DNA of 64,000 bases from Thuidium tamariscinum (GCA_947034885.2 OX344750.2:18346053-18410052); one strand, 5' to 3'. Counted from the first letter of the stretch, positions 21,912-34,244 are shown. Notes: generated by a model from the letters alone, not told the origin. Numbers and translations are program-made.

Positions 21912-22859
21912 CCCCTAAACCCTTGAACAACGTTTTTTGAGATTATAAATTTTTTGGGCAACTCACTACGGATAGAGTTTTTATTTTATTTTTCTTTGAA
22001 ATTTTGATGCAATGTGTGTCCAAGGAGTAGCTCTAAGTCCCAACAATTTTTATAACTTTTGACTTTGTGGATAATAAGTTATGGCATGATATGTCACTTT
22101 GTTTGTTCAACGGGCAGACTGGGCAGCTGAAAAAAAATTTCAAAAAAACATTTTTTTGAAAAGTGAAATTTCAAATTGATTATTTAGGTTTATATAGACA
22201 TGTAAAGCTTTGAATCAATCCATTCCGATCAATGAGTCAAAAGTTATGAAGATTTTGAGTTTGGGGTAGTTTGCGGCCAGTTATAGAATCTCTACAGTAC
22301 AAAAAAAGTTTGAAATTCTTCATTTAATTCAATTTTTCATATTTTTGGAAAAAAATAAAAACAAAAGGTGTAGATTGTTTATTACAACATTTTAACCATT
22401 GGAATTGAAAATTTTCAATTCCATGAATAAAATGTTCACAATTTAGTATTTTGGCTCATTTTTACTTCGTTCTACTTACTTATTTTTTCCTATATGTTGT
22501 ACAATTCCAAATGGTTTGAAATTTTTTGAGAATGTAGCCAACTTGCATTGAAGTATGAATTCAAAGAGTAAACCACCATTTTGAATTTTTTTTTTCACAT
22601 AAATGTGACCTTGTGAAGTGCAGCTGCCTGGATTTTCGCAGGGATAAAAAAACAATTTTTGTCAATTCAAATGCTTATATCTTGCAATCTACTCGGTGGA
22701 AATTTCTGAAATTTTTTCTACAAGTTTACAAACCACCTTACTACAAGATCCTACAATTATATGAGTCAAAAGAATTTATTTTTAAAACTGTGCTCTTGTA
22801 TTAGAAATGGTAGTTTTGGAGCATTTTTTTGGTGAAAACACTATTAAGGGGTTTAGAGG
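21912..22859 (-). mobile_element. Family A TTAA-type element (A3)
   Basis: 948 bp between TTAA at 21908-21911 and 22860-22863, inverted relative to A1. Very similar to A5 (same orientation), including the CGGCCAGTTA block and the GCAGGGATAAAAAAACA block. Non-coding. Confidence 0.8.
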
Positions 22860-22863
22860 TTAA

Positions 22864-23177
22864 GATTAGAATGCATTTCACATTAGTTACACAATGGCTC
22901 AAGTGAAACTTTCATATACTTCAAAAATAATTTTCCTTTATAATGAATTTAGGACATGTTGAGGTACAAATAATACATTTGTATAAAATAACCATTTGAA
23001 TATCTTAAAAAAACTATTTAAAAAATTTAATCAAATTTCATTGTGAACTTTTTTTAAAGTAGGTAAAAGCTTTTCAAGATTCTTTAGAATGTAGAATGAG
23101 AATTCCTTTTTGAACTCAGTAATGAGATTTTTACAAATTTTAGAATTTCAATGATTAAAATATGACTCAAGAATAAT
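22864..23177. other. AT-rich spacer between A3 and A4
   Basis: No gene or assigned family; separates two A elements in inverted orientation. Confidence 0.4.
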
Positions 23178-23181
23178 TTAA

Positions 23182-24132
23182 TCCCTAAAGGTTTTTGACT
23201 ATGTTTTCACCAGAATTGCTCTAAAATTGTCATTTCTAGAACAACTACCAAATTTTAGAAAAAAAAAACATTTTCAAAATAATGTAACCATAGGATCTTT
23301 TAGTGCACAAGTTTGAGAGCATGTAGAATTTTTTTTAGGAAATTCCACCATGTAGATTGCAAGATTTTAGTGTTTGAAGTTATAAAAATCCTTTTTTTAC
23401 TACTACGGAAATCTGGGCAGTTGCACTTCAAAGGGTCACATTTGTATGAAAAAATGTCCAATATGGTTGAAACTCTTTGGATTCATTCTTCAAGTCAAGT
23501 TGGCTACATGCTTCAAAATTTTCAAACCTTTGGAATTGTATAACATGTACAAAAAAAATAATAAGTAGAAAGAAGTAGAGAATGATTCAAAATATTAAAT
23601 TGTTAACAATTAATTTACTAAATTTAAAAACATCAATTCCAATGGTTGTAATGTAGTAATAAATGATCTATACCCAATGTTGTTGTTGTTTTTTCAAAAA
23701 TATCAAAAATAGAATTAAATTAAGGACTTCAAAGCTTATTTTAGAATAGACATTCCATAACTTCCTACAAACTATTTACAAACTAAAACTCCTCATAACT
23801 TTCATCTCATTCATCCAAATGGCATGATTCAAAGCTTTCCTAATCTAAAGAATAAGTTTCAAATTTTTATTTCTTAAAATAGGATTTTTTGAAGAATTTT
23901 TATAAACTCCCTGAATGTTGGGGCTGCTCAAAAAACAACAAAAATCACATATCATGCAATAACTTTTTGACCACGTAGACAGTCAAAAGTTATGAAAATT
24001 GTTGGGTCTTAAAGATACTCTTTGGGTGCATGTTTTTTGAAAATTTCAAAGAAAAAAAAAGAAAAAGTCCATCCATAGTGAGCTACCTAAAATTGCTATA
24101 TTGCCAAAAAACGTAGTTTGGTCCTTTAGGGG
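23182..24132 (+). mobile_element. Family A TTAA-type element (A4)
   Basis: 951 bp between TTAA at 23178-23181 and 24133-24136. Left end TCCCTAAAGGTTTTTGAC, right end GGTCCTTTAGGGG. With A3 it forms an inverted pair about 320 bp apart. Confidence 0.8.
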
Positions 24133-24136
24133 TTAA

Positions 24137-25660
24137 ATTTATGATATTCTTATCACAAGATCTTCATATAGAATTCTCATTCCACTTATTGAAGAATCTT
24201 AAAATTGTTTTGTTTGTATAAAAGTAAATTAGCTAATAATTTTGATAAAATTTATAAGAAGTTTGAAAATCATTTTGAATATTTGGAAAATTTATCTCTT
24301 ACAATTGTATTACTTGTATCTACACTTGCACCATAATGTCTCCAAATTTTGTTAAATTATTTTAATTCTTTAGTTATCTATGGTATTTTTGGTAGAAGAG
24401 TAAAAGACATTTTGAGAGCCACTATACTTGATTGTTTTAATCATTACAAGAATTACCTAATTCCAATATTAACCCTTGAAAGTTGTTGAAGACCAAATTG
24501 GTGTCTAATAAATGACTTCATTGTTTAGTGTAGAAACAAAGAATGCATGTATTTGTTCAACAATCAAATCTTTTCTTGGTGACTACCTTTGATATAGCAG
24601 CTTACATCATTCAAGAGTTAAACTATAATTTTTATTCATTTTACAATCCTTTTTTTTTAATCTTCTCAAAGCATTGTCATTGTTAATGTCCTTGTGGGGT
24701 AGCCAAATCTTTATAATAAAGGCTAGTTGGTGTTCACAATAAAAGTAATAGACATTGTGTAGGAAGGACCCTAGCATCAATTGGGCAAATTGGCACTTCA
24801 AACAATAATGGCCCTATTGTCATTAACAACCTATGCTCCCAAGTGATGGTGCTTGGATTTTTAATTTGTATTAAAAAAAAGTTCAAATAACAACTGGTTA
24901 CATTGACAATCCATTGCAAACAACTTTTTTTTTAAAGTAATGAGAAAATACTCAAACCTGGGTCCCTACCAAAATTTCTCCACATCCAAGGAGTTGAGGG
25001 AAAAACCAACAAAACTTAGCATACTCAAATTTTGAACTTAGTGGACTAGGCTTTCAAGCTTGACTTATGGTGTCTTTGCCTTGTATATGGGAAGAGGTGT
25101 GGAACAATGGATGCTCTCTTATCAACTACTAAGGTAGACCAACCTATTTCAACCATCTACTTATTTCTACCATCTAGCTTTTGGATCCATCTCTAATATA
25201 AAACTCATCCAAATCCATTTAAAAATAAAATAAAATTAGTGCATTAATTCCAACTTAGAGAATGAATTAGTTTTGCCATTGGTAGATATTTAAATGCTAA
25301 TAAAGACATGGAACAATGGATCTAGATTGTTTATAGAATGTCTATGATTTCTATTATAAACAATTATGTAATTTCAATGAAGACTACTTCAGAAATTGAA
25401 AGAAATTATAATTTTCATTGGAAAATTGTAATTCCACTTGGGTTTGATTCTCAAAATAAGAGAGCACCTCCAAAAAGTATGTGCCCATCCTACTCTTGGC
25501 CCAAATTTATTCAAATTGCAAATAAGTGTCGTAATAGGCTAATCTACCTTATTGAAAATTTTGCAAATCCCACTAAAAACAAACCACCTATCTTAGATAC
25601 ATTGGATTGATTTGATTGACATCCAAGTCCCTAGTTGAAGATATTACAAAGTATTATTAT
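24137..25660. other. AT-rich unassigned DNA
   Basis: No frame above 90 codons; the 90-codon frame at 25338-25610 has no recognisable motif. A TTAACCCTTGAAAG sequence near 24472 may be the left end of another TTAA element, but no right end was found. Confidence 0.4.
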
Positions 25661-25669
25661 TATTTTGCA

Positions 25670-27700
25670 ATGTAGTGGAGATTGGTATAATAAAGTAGAG
25701 GTATCAATAGTTAAGCACTTAAGCAATTTTCAAGCAAATCGTGAGTAGTATGAAGTGAAAGTTTTGTCAAGAAAATAGGAAATAGAGAGACTACAAATTC
25801 TTCAAAATTTTATTCCTAAAATTGAAATTATTGTAACTTTTGGAAGCCAAAAAGTTGTTTAGACTAATAGTCAATGTCTAAACTCTTTCAATTCCAATTA
25901 TAGACTAAGTACTTTTCTTGCTCACTACTTCCTATTTTCTTACTTACTACTTTGGAACATGCGTCATGATCTTATCGGGCCCAACCTTGAAATGGTAGAA
26001 AAAACACATTCCAAGCTTTGGTTGGAAATATAGATGCACTCTACACATTGAGTACAGGGCCCTGGTTAAAAATGGGTGGTCCTACCTTAATAAGCCGAGC
26101 ACTTGCAATGAGTGAGGATCAAGTCTAAAGTAGTGCAGTGAGCCAATTGTAAAGGTCCAACCAAGAGTGAAAGTAAAAAAAGACCCCCTATTTGTGCAAT
26201 GTTAATTTTATTGCTAGCACATCTCATAGCAAATTTAGGGCCTTTGATTGCAAATGTCAACTTAGAATTTGTAAATCGCAAGTAAAACATTCGTGCATTT
26301 TCCCCAGGGATAAAAATGGAAGACTAAACAACCACCACAATCAGTTCATTATACTATTGAGGTCGAGGTATCTATTCTCAACAAAGGACCCATACTCAAC
26401 TTGTAGAGTATAGCTATTTTCAACTAAGGCTAGAACATATTTTCAACCCAACCTTGGAACGTATTTTTTCCTCAATTTCAAGGTTGGGCCCAATAAGATC
26501 ATGACACATGTCCCAAAGTAGTGAGCATAAAAGTAGGAAGTAGTGAGCGGGAAGGTACGTAGTCTAGAATGGAAATGGAAGAGTCTAAACATTTGCTATT
26601 AGTCTATATAACTTTTGGCTTCCAAAAATCATGATAATTTCAATTTTGGGACAAAATTTTGAAAAATTTACAATCCCCGTGTTTCCTATCTTCCTACTTA
26701 GAAAGAAAAAATTTCACTTGTCTCATATTGCTCTCAATTTGTGTGAAAATCACTTAACCCCTAAAAGACTAAGGCCTTCTTTCTACAAAAAAACACTTTA
26801 AAATGTCATTTCTATAAGAAAGAGTAAAAAATTTTGAAAACTATTTTTTTGCTCATCTAACTATAGGATCTTACACCTAACTAGTATGAGAGTGTGTAAG
26901 AAATTTCAAAATTTTTAGACCACACAAATTGCAAGATCTCTACATTTAAAGTGAAGAAAACAAGTTTTTTTAACACACTACAAGATTAGATTATTTGACT
27001 TTGAACCTTATTAACTATATGTTTTTACACTATAGAGTTTTGAGCTTTAAATCTTTGAGGTGTATAATTGAGTTGAGAGTCTAGGGGAAAAAAAGTACAA
27101 AAAAAACTAATTTTTATTCTTTAAAAAATTGTTATATGGAAGTAAATATGAGATAGAAGGAAAATTTAAATAATAGTATCTCTAAGATGGAATTAGAATA
27201 CACTTATCCCAATGGTGGGGTTGTTCTAGCAAGAAAATAAACCATGTGGCAATTTTTGTTTAAATTGTAAAAATCACATTCAAAATTTAAGTTCCTACAA
27301 GTTATTTTTTCAAGGAGATGATCAAATTGACTGAAAAACAATAACTTCTTGTAACAAATTCAAATGGAATGAATCAAAGTTTTTCATGTAGACAAAAATA
27401 TAATCTACGAGAAGAAATTTCTACTTTTCTTAAAACTCAAATTTTCAAGAAAAAATTGTTGCCCAATCTCCCCTATTTTGAGCTTATTTGGGCATAACTT
27501 CTGTTTCGAGGCATTGATTGAAAAAATATTATACTCCCATCAAGCTAATCAATTTTTCTATCTTCAAAAAAGTTTCAAAAAATCATGATAAAATTTGAGC
27601 CCGTAAGTACCTTTCCAAAATCCCATTTGACCCTTGAATGGACAATGATCAGATTTTAGGGTTTAAGTCATTGACCATGGGTACCTCTACTTTAGTCTAC
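25670..27700. mobile_element. Family O foldback element, complete (O1)
   Basis: Two inverted arms of about 400 bp (25670-26080 and about 26355-26757 plus 27663-27700) flank a loop of about 270 bp that contains family P-like sequence. Matching blocks include GGTACCTCT/AGAGGTATC, the TTGGGCCC block and the TTTTGGCTTCC block. The right arm is split by element B5; the left arm keeps the undisturbed TTAA at 25729-25732. Half copies occur at 3595 and 37565. Non-coding. Confidence 0.65.
26758..27662 (-). mobile_element. Family B element inside O1 (B5)
   Basis: 905 bp between TTAA at 26754-26757 and 27663-27666. Left end CCCCTAAAAGACTAAGG; right end complement ACCCTAAAATCTG. Orientation is that of B3. 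The opposite arm of O1 has CTTAAGT at the corresponding place, showing one TTAA before insertion. Confidence 0.75.
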
Positions 27701-27754
27701 TTTCAAAAGGAGGCACCAAAGATAGCACTTGCTACCTCAGCCTACATGACTTTA

Positions 27755-27884
27755 GAGCAAAGCTACACTTGTAGTGTGAAGCAACACTGTAAATGATTTG
27801 CACCATTGATCTTCCTTTGATAAGGGAGATCAATGGTGCAAATCGTTTAGAGTGTTGTTTCACACTGCAACTATGGCCATGCTC
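27755..27884. mobile_element. Family I foldback miniature element (I2)
   Basis: 130 bp near-perfect hairpin with GAGCAAAGC...GCTC ends; close to I1 (46102-46231, also 130 bp), sharing TTGATCTTCCTTTGATAAGG at the loop. TTA precedes it; the right flank is ATA, shared with the start of J1. Confidence 0.7.
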
Positions 27885-27887
27885 ATA

Positions 27888-28303
27888 GGGCACCCCCATG
27901 GACTGCACATGGGACAGGCTCGGCTAGGGGATGCTTGCTGGGTTGAAATTGTTTGTCCGGCTAGTGGATGCTTGTTTGGCCCACAAGAAGACGGGAACCA
28001 CACACGGCCAAGGGAATCAAGCATATCAAACGAGAATGTAACTACGTCATGTCGTCCATGAATGGTGGAGTGGGGTGTAGCCATTGGCCACTTCCTTGGC
28101 CTTGTAGTATTCCATACCTTGAACTCTATGCCATATGACATACCGAGCCACTGGCTATATTCACCATTTGGCCATTTGATGGCCATTTGTAGCTGTGGCT
28201 TGCAACTTCTTTGACATCTGAGTACCTCCCATAGGGAAAGCATTGTAACTAGGCATAGCCATTCTTTGTATGTGTCACCCCCTAAGCCCTCATGGGGACG
28301 CTC
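27888..28303 (+). mobile_element. Family J TIR element (J1)
   Basis: 416 bp; left end GGGCACCCCCATGGACTGCA, right end CATGGGGACGCTC. Followed by TTA shared with J2. GC-richer than the surroundings. An antisense frame of 127 codons here has no recognisable domain and is not kept in J2. Confidence 0.65.
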
Positions 28304-28306
28304 TTA

Positions 28307-28731
28307 GAGCATCTCCACGGGCTGCACAATGGAGAAGCACACGCATGGCTGGTTTGCAGAGCTGAAATAATGCAGTCGATCACTTGGCGCTCCATTGGCC
28401 CATAGGGAGACAGGCATGAGACTCAAGGAAGGAGACTCAGCATATGAACCAAGACTGCAATTGTGCCAAGTCATCACAGAAAGCTCACAGTGCCTCTCAT
28501 ATGCGGAAAAAAGTCTTCAATGCTATGCTTAAAACGTGGAGGATTGTGTCATTTGACATACCGAGCCACTACCAGTCTCCACCATTTGGCCATCTCTAGG
28601 CCATTTTTGGCTGTGGCCTATTATTTTTTTCAGTTCACAGTGCCTCCCAATCTCCCGTGGGGCAAGATTTGCAGCTGGACACAGCCATTCCTTGAGTATG
28701 TGTCACTCCCTGAGCCCTCATCAGGATGCTC
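28307..28731 (+). mobile_element. Family J TIR element (J2)
   Basis: 425 bp with GAGCATCTCCACGGG at the left and CATCAGGATGCTC at the right; TTA on both sides (28304-28306 and 28732-28734). GAGCATCTCCA-like ends with a 3 bp TTA/TAA duplication suggest a PIF/Harbinger relative. Non-coding. Confidence 0.75.
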
Positions 28732-28735
28732 TTAA

Positions 28736-29311
28736 CCCTTTAAGGACTGGTAGACCACTTTTGGGTTGGTTTTTGTTCTTTTTGTCTATTATTAATTATA
28801 GAACATCTCATGTCAAAAATCTTAGAGAACAACACAATTAGAGTGTCTTTGTACGCTCCTAACAAAGCCAATTTCAAGGAAACGTGTACAAAAATGCATT
28901 AGCTATGTTTGTTTGAACTTGAATTGCTTGGCCCTTCATATTTGAAATATTGCAAAAATATATATAATGAATGTAAAAGAAGACTACTTATATGTGTGAA
29001 AGAACTAATTGAAAGGTTTAGGATTGATTTTTGAAGCATTTAGTGAAATTTATGCCCAATTGTGGCAAACCCTGATTAGCACCACTGTTAAAGGCTATTT
29101 GCTAACACATTAATCTTTGAAAATTAGTTACAAGGATGTGAACCGTTGGATCGCTTTCATTTTTGGTTTGATTCAAGGATTTGCCCTATAGAACCAATTC
29201 ATACAATTCGATTTAGAATGACATCCATAAAATGGTCACAAAATGGGACTTTTCAAGAATTGTGTAAAGAAATTGTACCCACCCCCCAAATCAACCACGG
29301 TCCTTAAAGGG
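28736..29311. mobile_element. Family C TTAA-type element
   Basis: 576 bp between TTAA at 28732-28735 and 29312-29315. Perfect 12 bp inverted ends CCCTTTAAGGAC. The left TTAA overlaps the TTA duplication of J2. Non-coding. Confidence 0.8.
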
Positions 29312-29315
29312 TTAA

Positions 29316-29700
29316 ATAGTAAAACTATCCCCAACAAACTCTTCATATGACCAGCATTCTTCTTCTACCACCTTACATAGGCGTGATTGTGAGTGAGTGT
29401 GAGGTGAGGTATTGATGCCATTGCAAGTTATGACATCCATCTCCCGGGGTGTTGATTGTCTGCGGCAGGCGAGCGAGCGAGGTCGTTGGGAGAGACATGA
29501 TTGATGCACTGCTCTTGTCGCCTCTCAAGTCCTGCCCAGGGACACAATCAATGGGCGGACCAGTTCTTGCCATGTGCAGGTTACTCAAACACCTGGCGGG
29601 CCGAGCCCAGCTTCCACTTCATCATATGCCCTTGATGCCCCTGGTGGATCGGATTTTCCGGGCTTTATGACATCCAAAATTTCCAACAAGTGCCTGTTGG
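29316..29700. other. GC-balanced unassigned DNA
   Basis: Not similar to the AT-rich families. Frames of 65-73 codons on both strands show no recognisable motif. Possibly a remnant of unique sequence. Confidence 0.4.
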
Positions 29701-29750
29701 CAGTGATCTCGGAACTGTTTTTGAAATTTAGTGCAATATGCTACCTTTAA

Positions 29751-30898
29751 CCCTTGAAGGACGGACTGGTAGCCGTGGAAATCATGTATTTTAATTTCGT
29801 GTGACATCATCTATTTGAAAAAACCTAATATATTCATTGAAAGTTAAAGAACTATTGAAGATCTTTTTTTTTCACTCCTAATACCAAGGATGAAAAGTTG
29901 CACTTCTGTCATGTAGGGAAAGATTCTTTGTCATTCAAAGGACGCAAAACGTCCTCGGCGGCGTTTAACCCCTAAATGACTGAAGTCCCCTCGGGGGACA
30001 CTTGGAATTTTGGGCAGGCTTGTGTGACCTGAATTTTTTCTATGATTTTTTGAAACTTTTTTTGAAGATAGGAAATCAGATTAGCTTTCCAAAAATATAA
30101 TTTTTATTTCAATTGGTGCTTGGAAGCAAAAGTTACGCCATTCTAAGTCCAAAAAGCAGTTCGTCAGGCAGAAGAAAAAAAAACACAAAAAAAATTATTT
30201 TTTTATTTTTTATTTTTCATCTCAAAGATTATGTTTTTTTCTACATCTGAAGCTTTGGTTCATTTTATTTTGGACAAATAATGAGAAAGTTATGGACAAT
30301 CTTGTATCTCGGGCAATCTAAGCACCTTCTTCAAAAAAGAACTTATAGAATTCATTTTTGAATGCAATTTTTCAAATTTTTCAAATTTTCTTTTTTGATA
30401 GGATTTAGGATGTTTGCAAAAACAAGCTCACTGTTGGGATTATGGTTTTCCAATTACATCTTAAACTTATTAACAACTTAGTGTTTTGTTCAATCTTGGG
30501 CCTACTTCTACTTAACAATTTTTTAATGAATGAAAATCAAGTAGTTATTTTTTGAAATTTTTTCCCCTAATTCCCAACTCAAATGTTCAACATAAAAAAT
30601 TTTAACTTCATGGTCCATAGTGCAAAAAAATTCAACAAATGGCAGTCAAAGTCATCTGAAATAGCAAGTTAGAGTTAAAAAAACTTTTTTTTTCAACTTT
30701 GAATGCTAATATCTTCCAATCCGTACGGTCAAACTTCATGAAATTTTTACTGCATGATCTCAAACAAGTAATTTACAAGATCTTACGGTTAGATTCTAAA
30801 AGATTGTTTCTTTTTGGTTTTTTGGAAGGAAGTAGCAAACATGGCAGTTTTGAGTGGTTTTAAGCCAGAAAATGCCTCAGTCCTTTAGGGGTTAAGGG
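29751..30898 (+). mobile_element. Family E element interrupted by B1 (E1)
   Basis: Starts CCCTTGAAGGACGG after TTAA 29747-29750 and ends with GGG (30896-30898) before TTAA 30899-30902. A TTAA three bases from its right end has been filled by B1. Without B1 it is about 221 bp, like E2. The undisturbed target is at 31310-31313 in the downstream duplicate. Confidence 0.7.
29969..30891 (+). mobile_element. Family B TTAA-type element (B1)
   Basis: 923 bp between TTAA at 29965-29968 and 30892-30895. Ends CCCCTAAATGACTGA and complement CCCCTAAAGGACTGA, differing by one base in 15. Highly similar to B2 along its whole length, so one of the younger families here. Non-coding. Confidence 0.85.
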
Positions 30899-31887
30899 TT
30901 AAAGAAAAACAAGCATCGACTTTAGCTATCTTGAGAGTGAGCAGCTAAACAAAATAGAAAAGAAAGAATTTTACAAGTTGTGAAGGACTATTGGGAACAA
31001 CCCTTTTTTTTACTTTTTGAGAAAGTGCCAAGATGGCGATCACTTCAAATTTGGTGAAGCATTGTATTTTTACATTCATCCATCTTTTGGACTTAAAAAC
31101 ACTTTTCCATCATATTCATACACTTTCTCATCCAAATTTGGCAACTTCATCCATATTTTAAAGAAAACTAGAAAAAATTTGGCAAAAAAAGATTACTTTT
31201 ATTTGGAAAAAAAAAGAATTTATTTTGAAATGGTGCAATCTAGCCACACGGTGTCGGAAAAAAAATGATCTCAAAACTGTTTTTGAAATTTAGTGCAATA
31301 TGCTAACTTTAAAGAGAAACAAGCATCAACTTTAGCTATCTTGAGAGTGAGTAGCAGCTGAACAAAATAGAAAAGAAAGAATTTTGCAAGTTGTGAAGGA
31401 CTATTGGGAATACTGTAAGACAAAACTAACTAAATATATACTAATTCTACTATAGAAGAAGTTGCAAATTGGCTATCAAATTTTATTGTTTGTTGTAATT
31501 TTGACTAAAAAGGCTCCATTAAAGGCCCTTTTTTTACAATGTAATAGTAGTGCAAGGATTTTTTTGGTAGAAACCAAACAAAATTTAGCCAGTTTTGAGA
31601 ATGCTACTATTGGGTTTAGCCCTTTTCCTTTCCTTTTTGACAAAGTGCTAAGATGGCGATCACTTCAAATTTGGGTGAAGCATTGTATTTCTACATTCAT
31701 CTATCTCTTAGACTTAAAAAATACTTTTCCATTATATTCATACACTTTTTCATCCAAATTTGGCAACTTCATCCATATTTGAAAGAAAACTAGAAAAAAA
31801 TTGGAAAAAAAAGATTACTTTTATTTGGCAAAAAAAAACATTATTTTGAAATGGTGCAATTTGGCCCCATGGTGTTAGAAAAAAAGG
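30899..31887 (+). repeat. Tandem segmental duplication with L repeats
   Basis: A unit starting CTGTTTTTGAAATTTAGTGC is present twice: at 29709-29750 continued at 30899-31262 (split by E1/B1), and at 31273-31887 with about 220 bp extra inside. Each unit holds the AAGCATCRACTTTAGC block and a family L copy (31012-31262; 31630-31887). The left and right edges resemble hAT element X1, so a larger hAT element is possible. Confidence 0.65.
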
Positions 31888-31904
31888 GCCTGGTTGGGTT
31901 CCTT

Positions 31905-32400
31905 CCTTTTTGGCACTATGGTGCCAGATTGCACTATTTCAAAATAAATTTCTACTTCTTGTCAAATGAAAGTGATCTTTTATTGTCAATTTTTTTTTCA
32001 TTTCTATTCAAAAAGTGAAAAAAGGATTGATCCATAGTGAATTCTTTTAGTTGTTGTTGTCGTGTTTATAAACATAGAAGAAAACAAATAGAAAATTTCA
32101 TCCATGGTCATCATGAAAGGGGGAAAAATACTACTCGAACTCCATGGTAGTCTTTGTTGGGAACCATTTCAAAGGAATCTTTGCTTTTTGCAAGATAAAA
32201 ATTGTCTTTTTTTAGGTACAAATGTTTGGCACTCACATTTCAATGTGGAGGAAATCATGCAAATTGGGATATGAAACAATGTATGAATAGAATTGAAAAC
32301 AATACTTTTGGGGTCCAAAAGATGGATCAATGTAGGAGTATAATGCTTCACCAACCAATCAGAAGTGATTGCTATCTTGACACTTTCTCAAAAAAAGTAA
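31905..32400 (-). repeat. Inverted family L sequence
   Basis: Begins GGCACTATGGTGCCAGATTG and reads the L sequence in reverse, with a diverged middle; the far end around TCTTGACACTTTCTCAAAAA matches the L start. Together with 31630-31887 it makes a head-to-head pair. Confidence 0.5.
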
Positions 32401-33671
32401 CAAAATAAAGTCCTATTACATGACAATTTTTTTCATGGAAGGGGGAGAATGTTTTTGCTAAATAGCAATGCAAGTTTCTTTTGGATAGGTAATGTTTGGT
32501 GTCTTCTTCTTCTTTTTAATGGATGAATTCACGAAATTACTACCAAATCTAGGGACAATATCCATCTCTACATTGAACAAAGGCCAACACTCTTTCAAAA
32601 TGAATAAATGAATGTTCATCCATGTATAGTGAGGGGCATGATCTTCATATGTGGTTCATATTGTTAAGCCATTTTCATTTGTATCAAGATGAAAATATTG
32701 TTAAGCCAGGACCAACAACCAATGTTCTCCGATAGCACTTTCTCCCTCCGTTGCCTCCTCCGCATCTGCCCCTCATCTTTCCATTCCGCTTTCCCTACGT
32801 TTGTAGTTGTCCTCTCTGTTGTCCCTCCAGGCCACTTGTGGAGTTGTGATTGGTGGTGGTTGTATTTTTACCCTGGCAATGAAATCTTGTTTCCTTTGTT
32901 TCCAAAAAGGAAAAGAACAAAAATAGCACTTTATTGAGTTAGAGAGGATTGAATTAGGGAGGTTCTACTGAATTCATGAATGCTCCCAGTTGATGACAAA
33001 AAAAAAGTTCCCACCTTGTTTCTCTCGTTTCCCTGTCCATCGGCCTGTTTGTAAGTCTGTTTGTAAGTCTGTCTGTCTGAATGATTCCCGTTTGCTGCCA
33101 CTGATGAACCCTAATTAGGTTTTGATGCTGTCAGTACTTGATGGGTGGATGTGTCTGGTACTCTGGGGCAATCATAGAGTGGTCTGCTACGCGGCCGGGG
33201 CTCTGTAGAAAATACTGGAACCACAATCATCTACAATGATTTTCTCCCCCGACTTCAGTTGCTGCTGATAAGTTAAGATTTCAACCAGACGACGGGAAGT
33301 CTTCTCCGGCCCATGAAAAGATCGCGAGCCATAAAAAAAAGGAAAAAGAAAAGGGGAAAAAAAAGGAAAAAAAAGGGAAAAAAGAAAAAGTCCCGGACAA
33401 CCCCGTCCATTTTCATCATTCCAAATTGACGTGGTTCAAATTCTTTCACATGGGATAGATTGAGTGCATCATGATAGTCCACTGACTTTGTCCAATAGGA
33501 CAGATTCAGTTCCTGGAGCGGCATCAGAAACTGCAGCACCTGCCTCCCCTTGAGATGCCGATAAATAAACTAAATTGCTGGGCCATACTATTTCCCTGCC
33601 TGGAGCTTGCATCAATGTGGTGAGAGGATTGGGATCTCACAGGAACAAAACAAAGGTTTCTCTTAAGGTAG
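32401..33671. other. Unassigned DNA, partly GC-balanced
   Basis: Contains a family V end at about 32826-32925, short CTGT-type repeats at 33045-33080 and an A/G tract at 33330-33385. No convincing gene; frames reach 88 codons only. Confidence 0.4.
32826..32925 (+). repeat. Family V retroposon-like 3' end
   Basis: GGCCACTTGTGG, then GTTGTAT, GCAATGAAATCTTG, TTTCCTTTGTTT and an A-rich tail (CCAAAAAGGAAAAG), in the same order as at 37976 and 45846. Confidence 0.5.
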
Positions 33672-33948
33672 TAAGGTAGGTACACCCAAAAGCACCACTT
33701 ATTCATACTGAGCCTAGTTCCTGCTATTAATTAGTTCAAATTTTTATGTAGTCTTGTTGGCAAGTGAAAGCATATTCCAACGCACCAGAGAACGCAAGAT
33801 TTGGATACCGTATGCAAAAGTTATTAACAATCAAAGTCTGTTTCTGAAAGCGCCATCTACAGTCTGTGAACATGACTGATTTTGGAAATGTATGCACATT
33901 GTAGGTGGCACTTTAAGGTCAGGTGCCATTTTGGGTGTACCTACCTTA
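33672..33948 (+). mobile_element. Family F TIR element, full (F2)
   Basis: 277 bp; left end TAAGGTAGGTACACCC, right end GGGTGTACCTACCTTA, a perfect 16 bp inverted repeat. It holds the single TTAA (33824-33827) that is filled by Y in F1. Non-coding. TA at each end could be a mariner-type duplication, but this is not certain. Confidence 0.8.
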
Positions 33949-34244
33949 TGCTCTAAAAGAACCATTTAAAAGTTGATTGCCTTTGGGCGCAAGCTAAACT
34001 CCTTGAATCAATTTTCAGTAAATTTTCATAGGAAGGAAAATGGAATTGGCATCTAATCCAAGTTGTTTCATCTTTTTTAGACCTGTGTAGAATTAGTTAT
34101 GAATTTTTAAAGTTCAAACATAGTGATCACTAAAAGCGACCACCTGTTGAAATATACACCACTAGTACATTGCAGAAACCAAAATGTACCCACATGCCAT
34201 GATTACTTTTAGAACAACGCTCACTTTTAAAGCATACTACCTTA
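33949..34244 (+). mobile_element. Family G element (G2)
   Basis: Directly joined to F2. Contains the AGTAAATTTTC, GAATTGGCATCTAATCCAAG and ATTAGTTATGAATTTT blocks and ends CATACTACCTTA. The left TIR is merged with or lost in the F2 end. Confidence 0.6.

Noticed and set aside
27860-28243. 127-codon minus-strand frame
   Set aside because: Lies across I2 and J1 and is not kept in the related element J2.
29717-31320. Repeated blocks with regular spacing, considered as a CRISPR-like or satellite array
   Set aside because: Explained by a tandem duplication interrupted by E1 and B1; units are long and only two.
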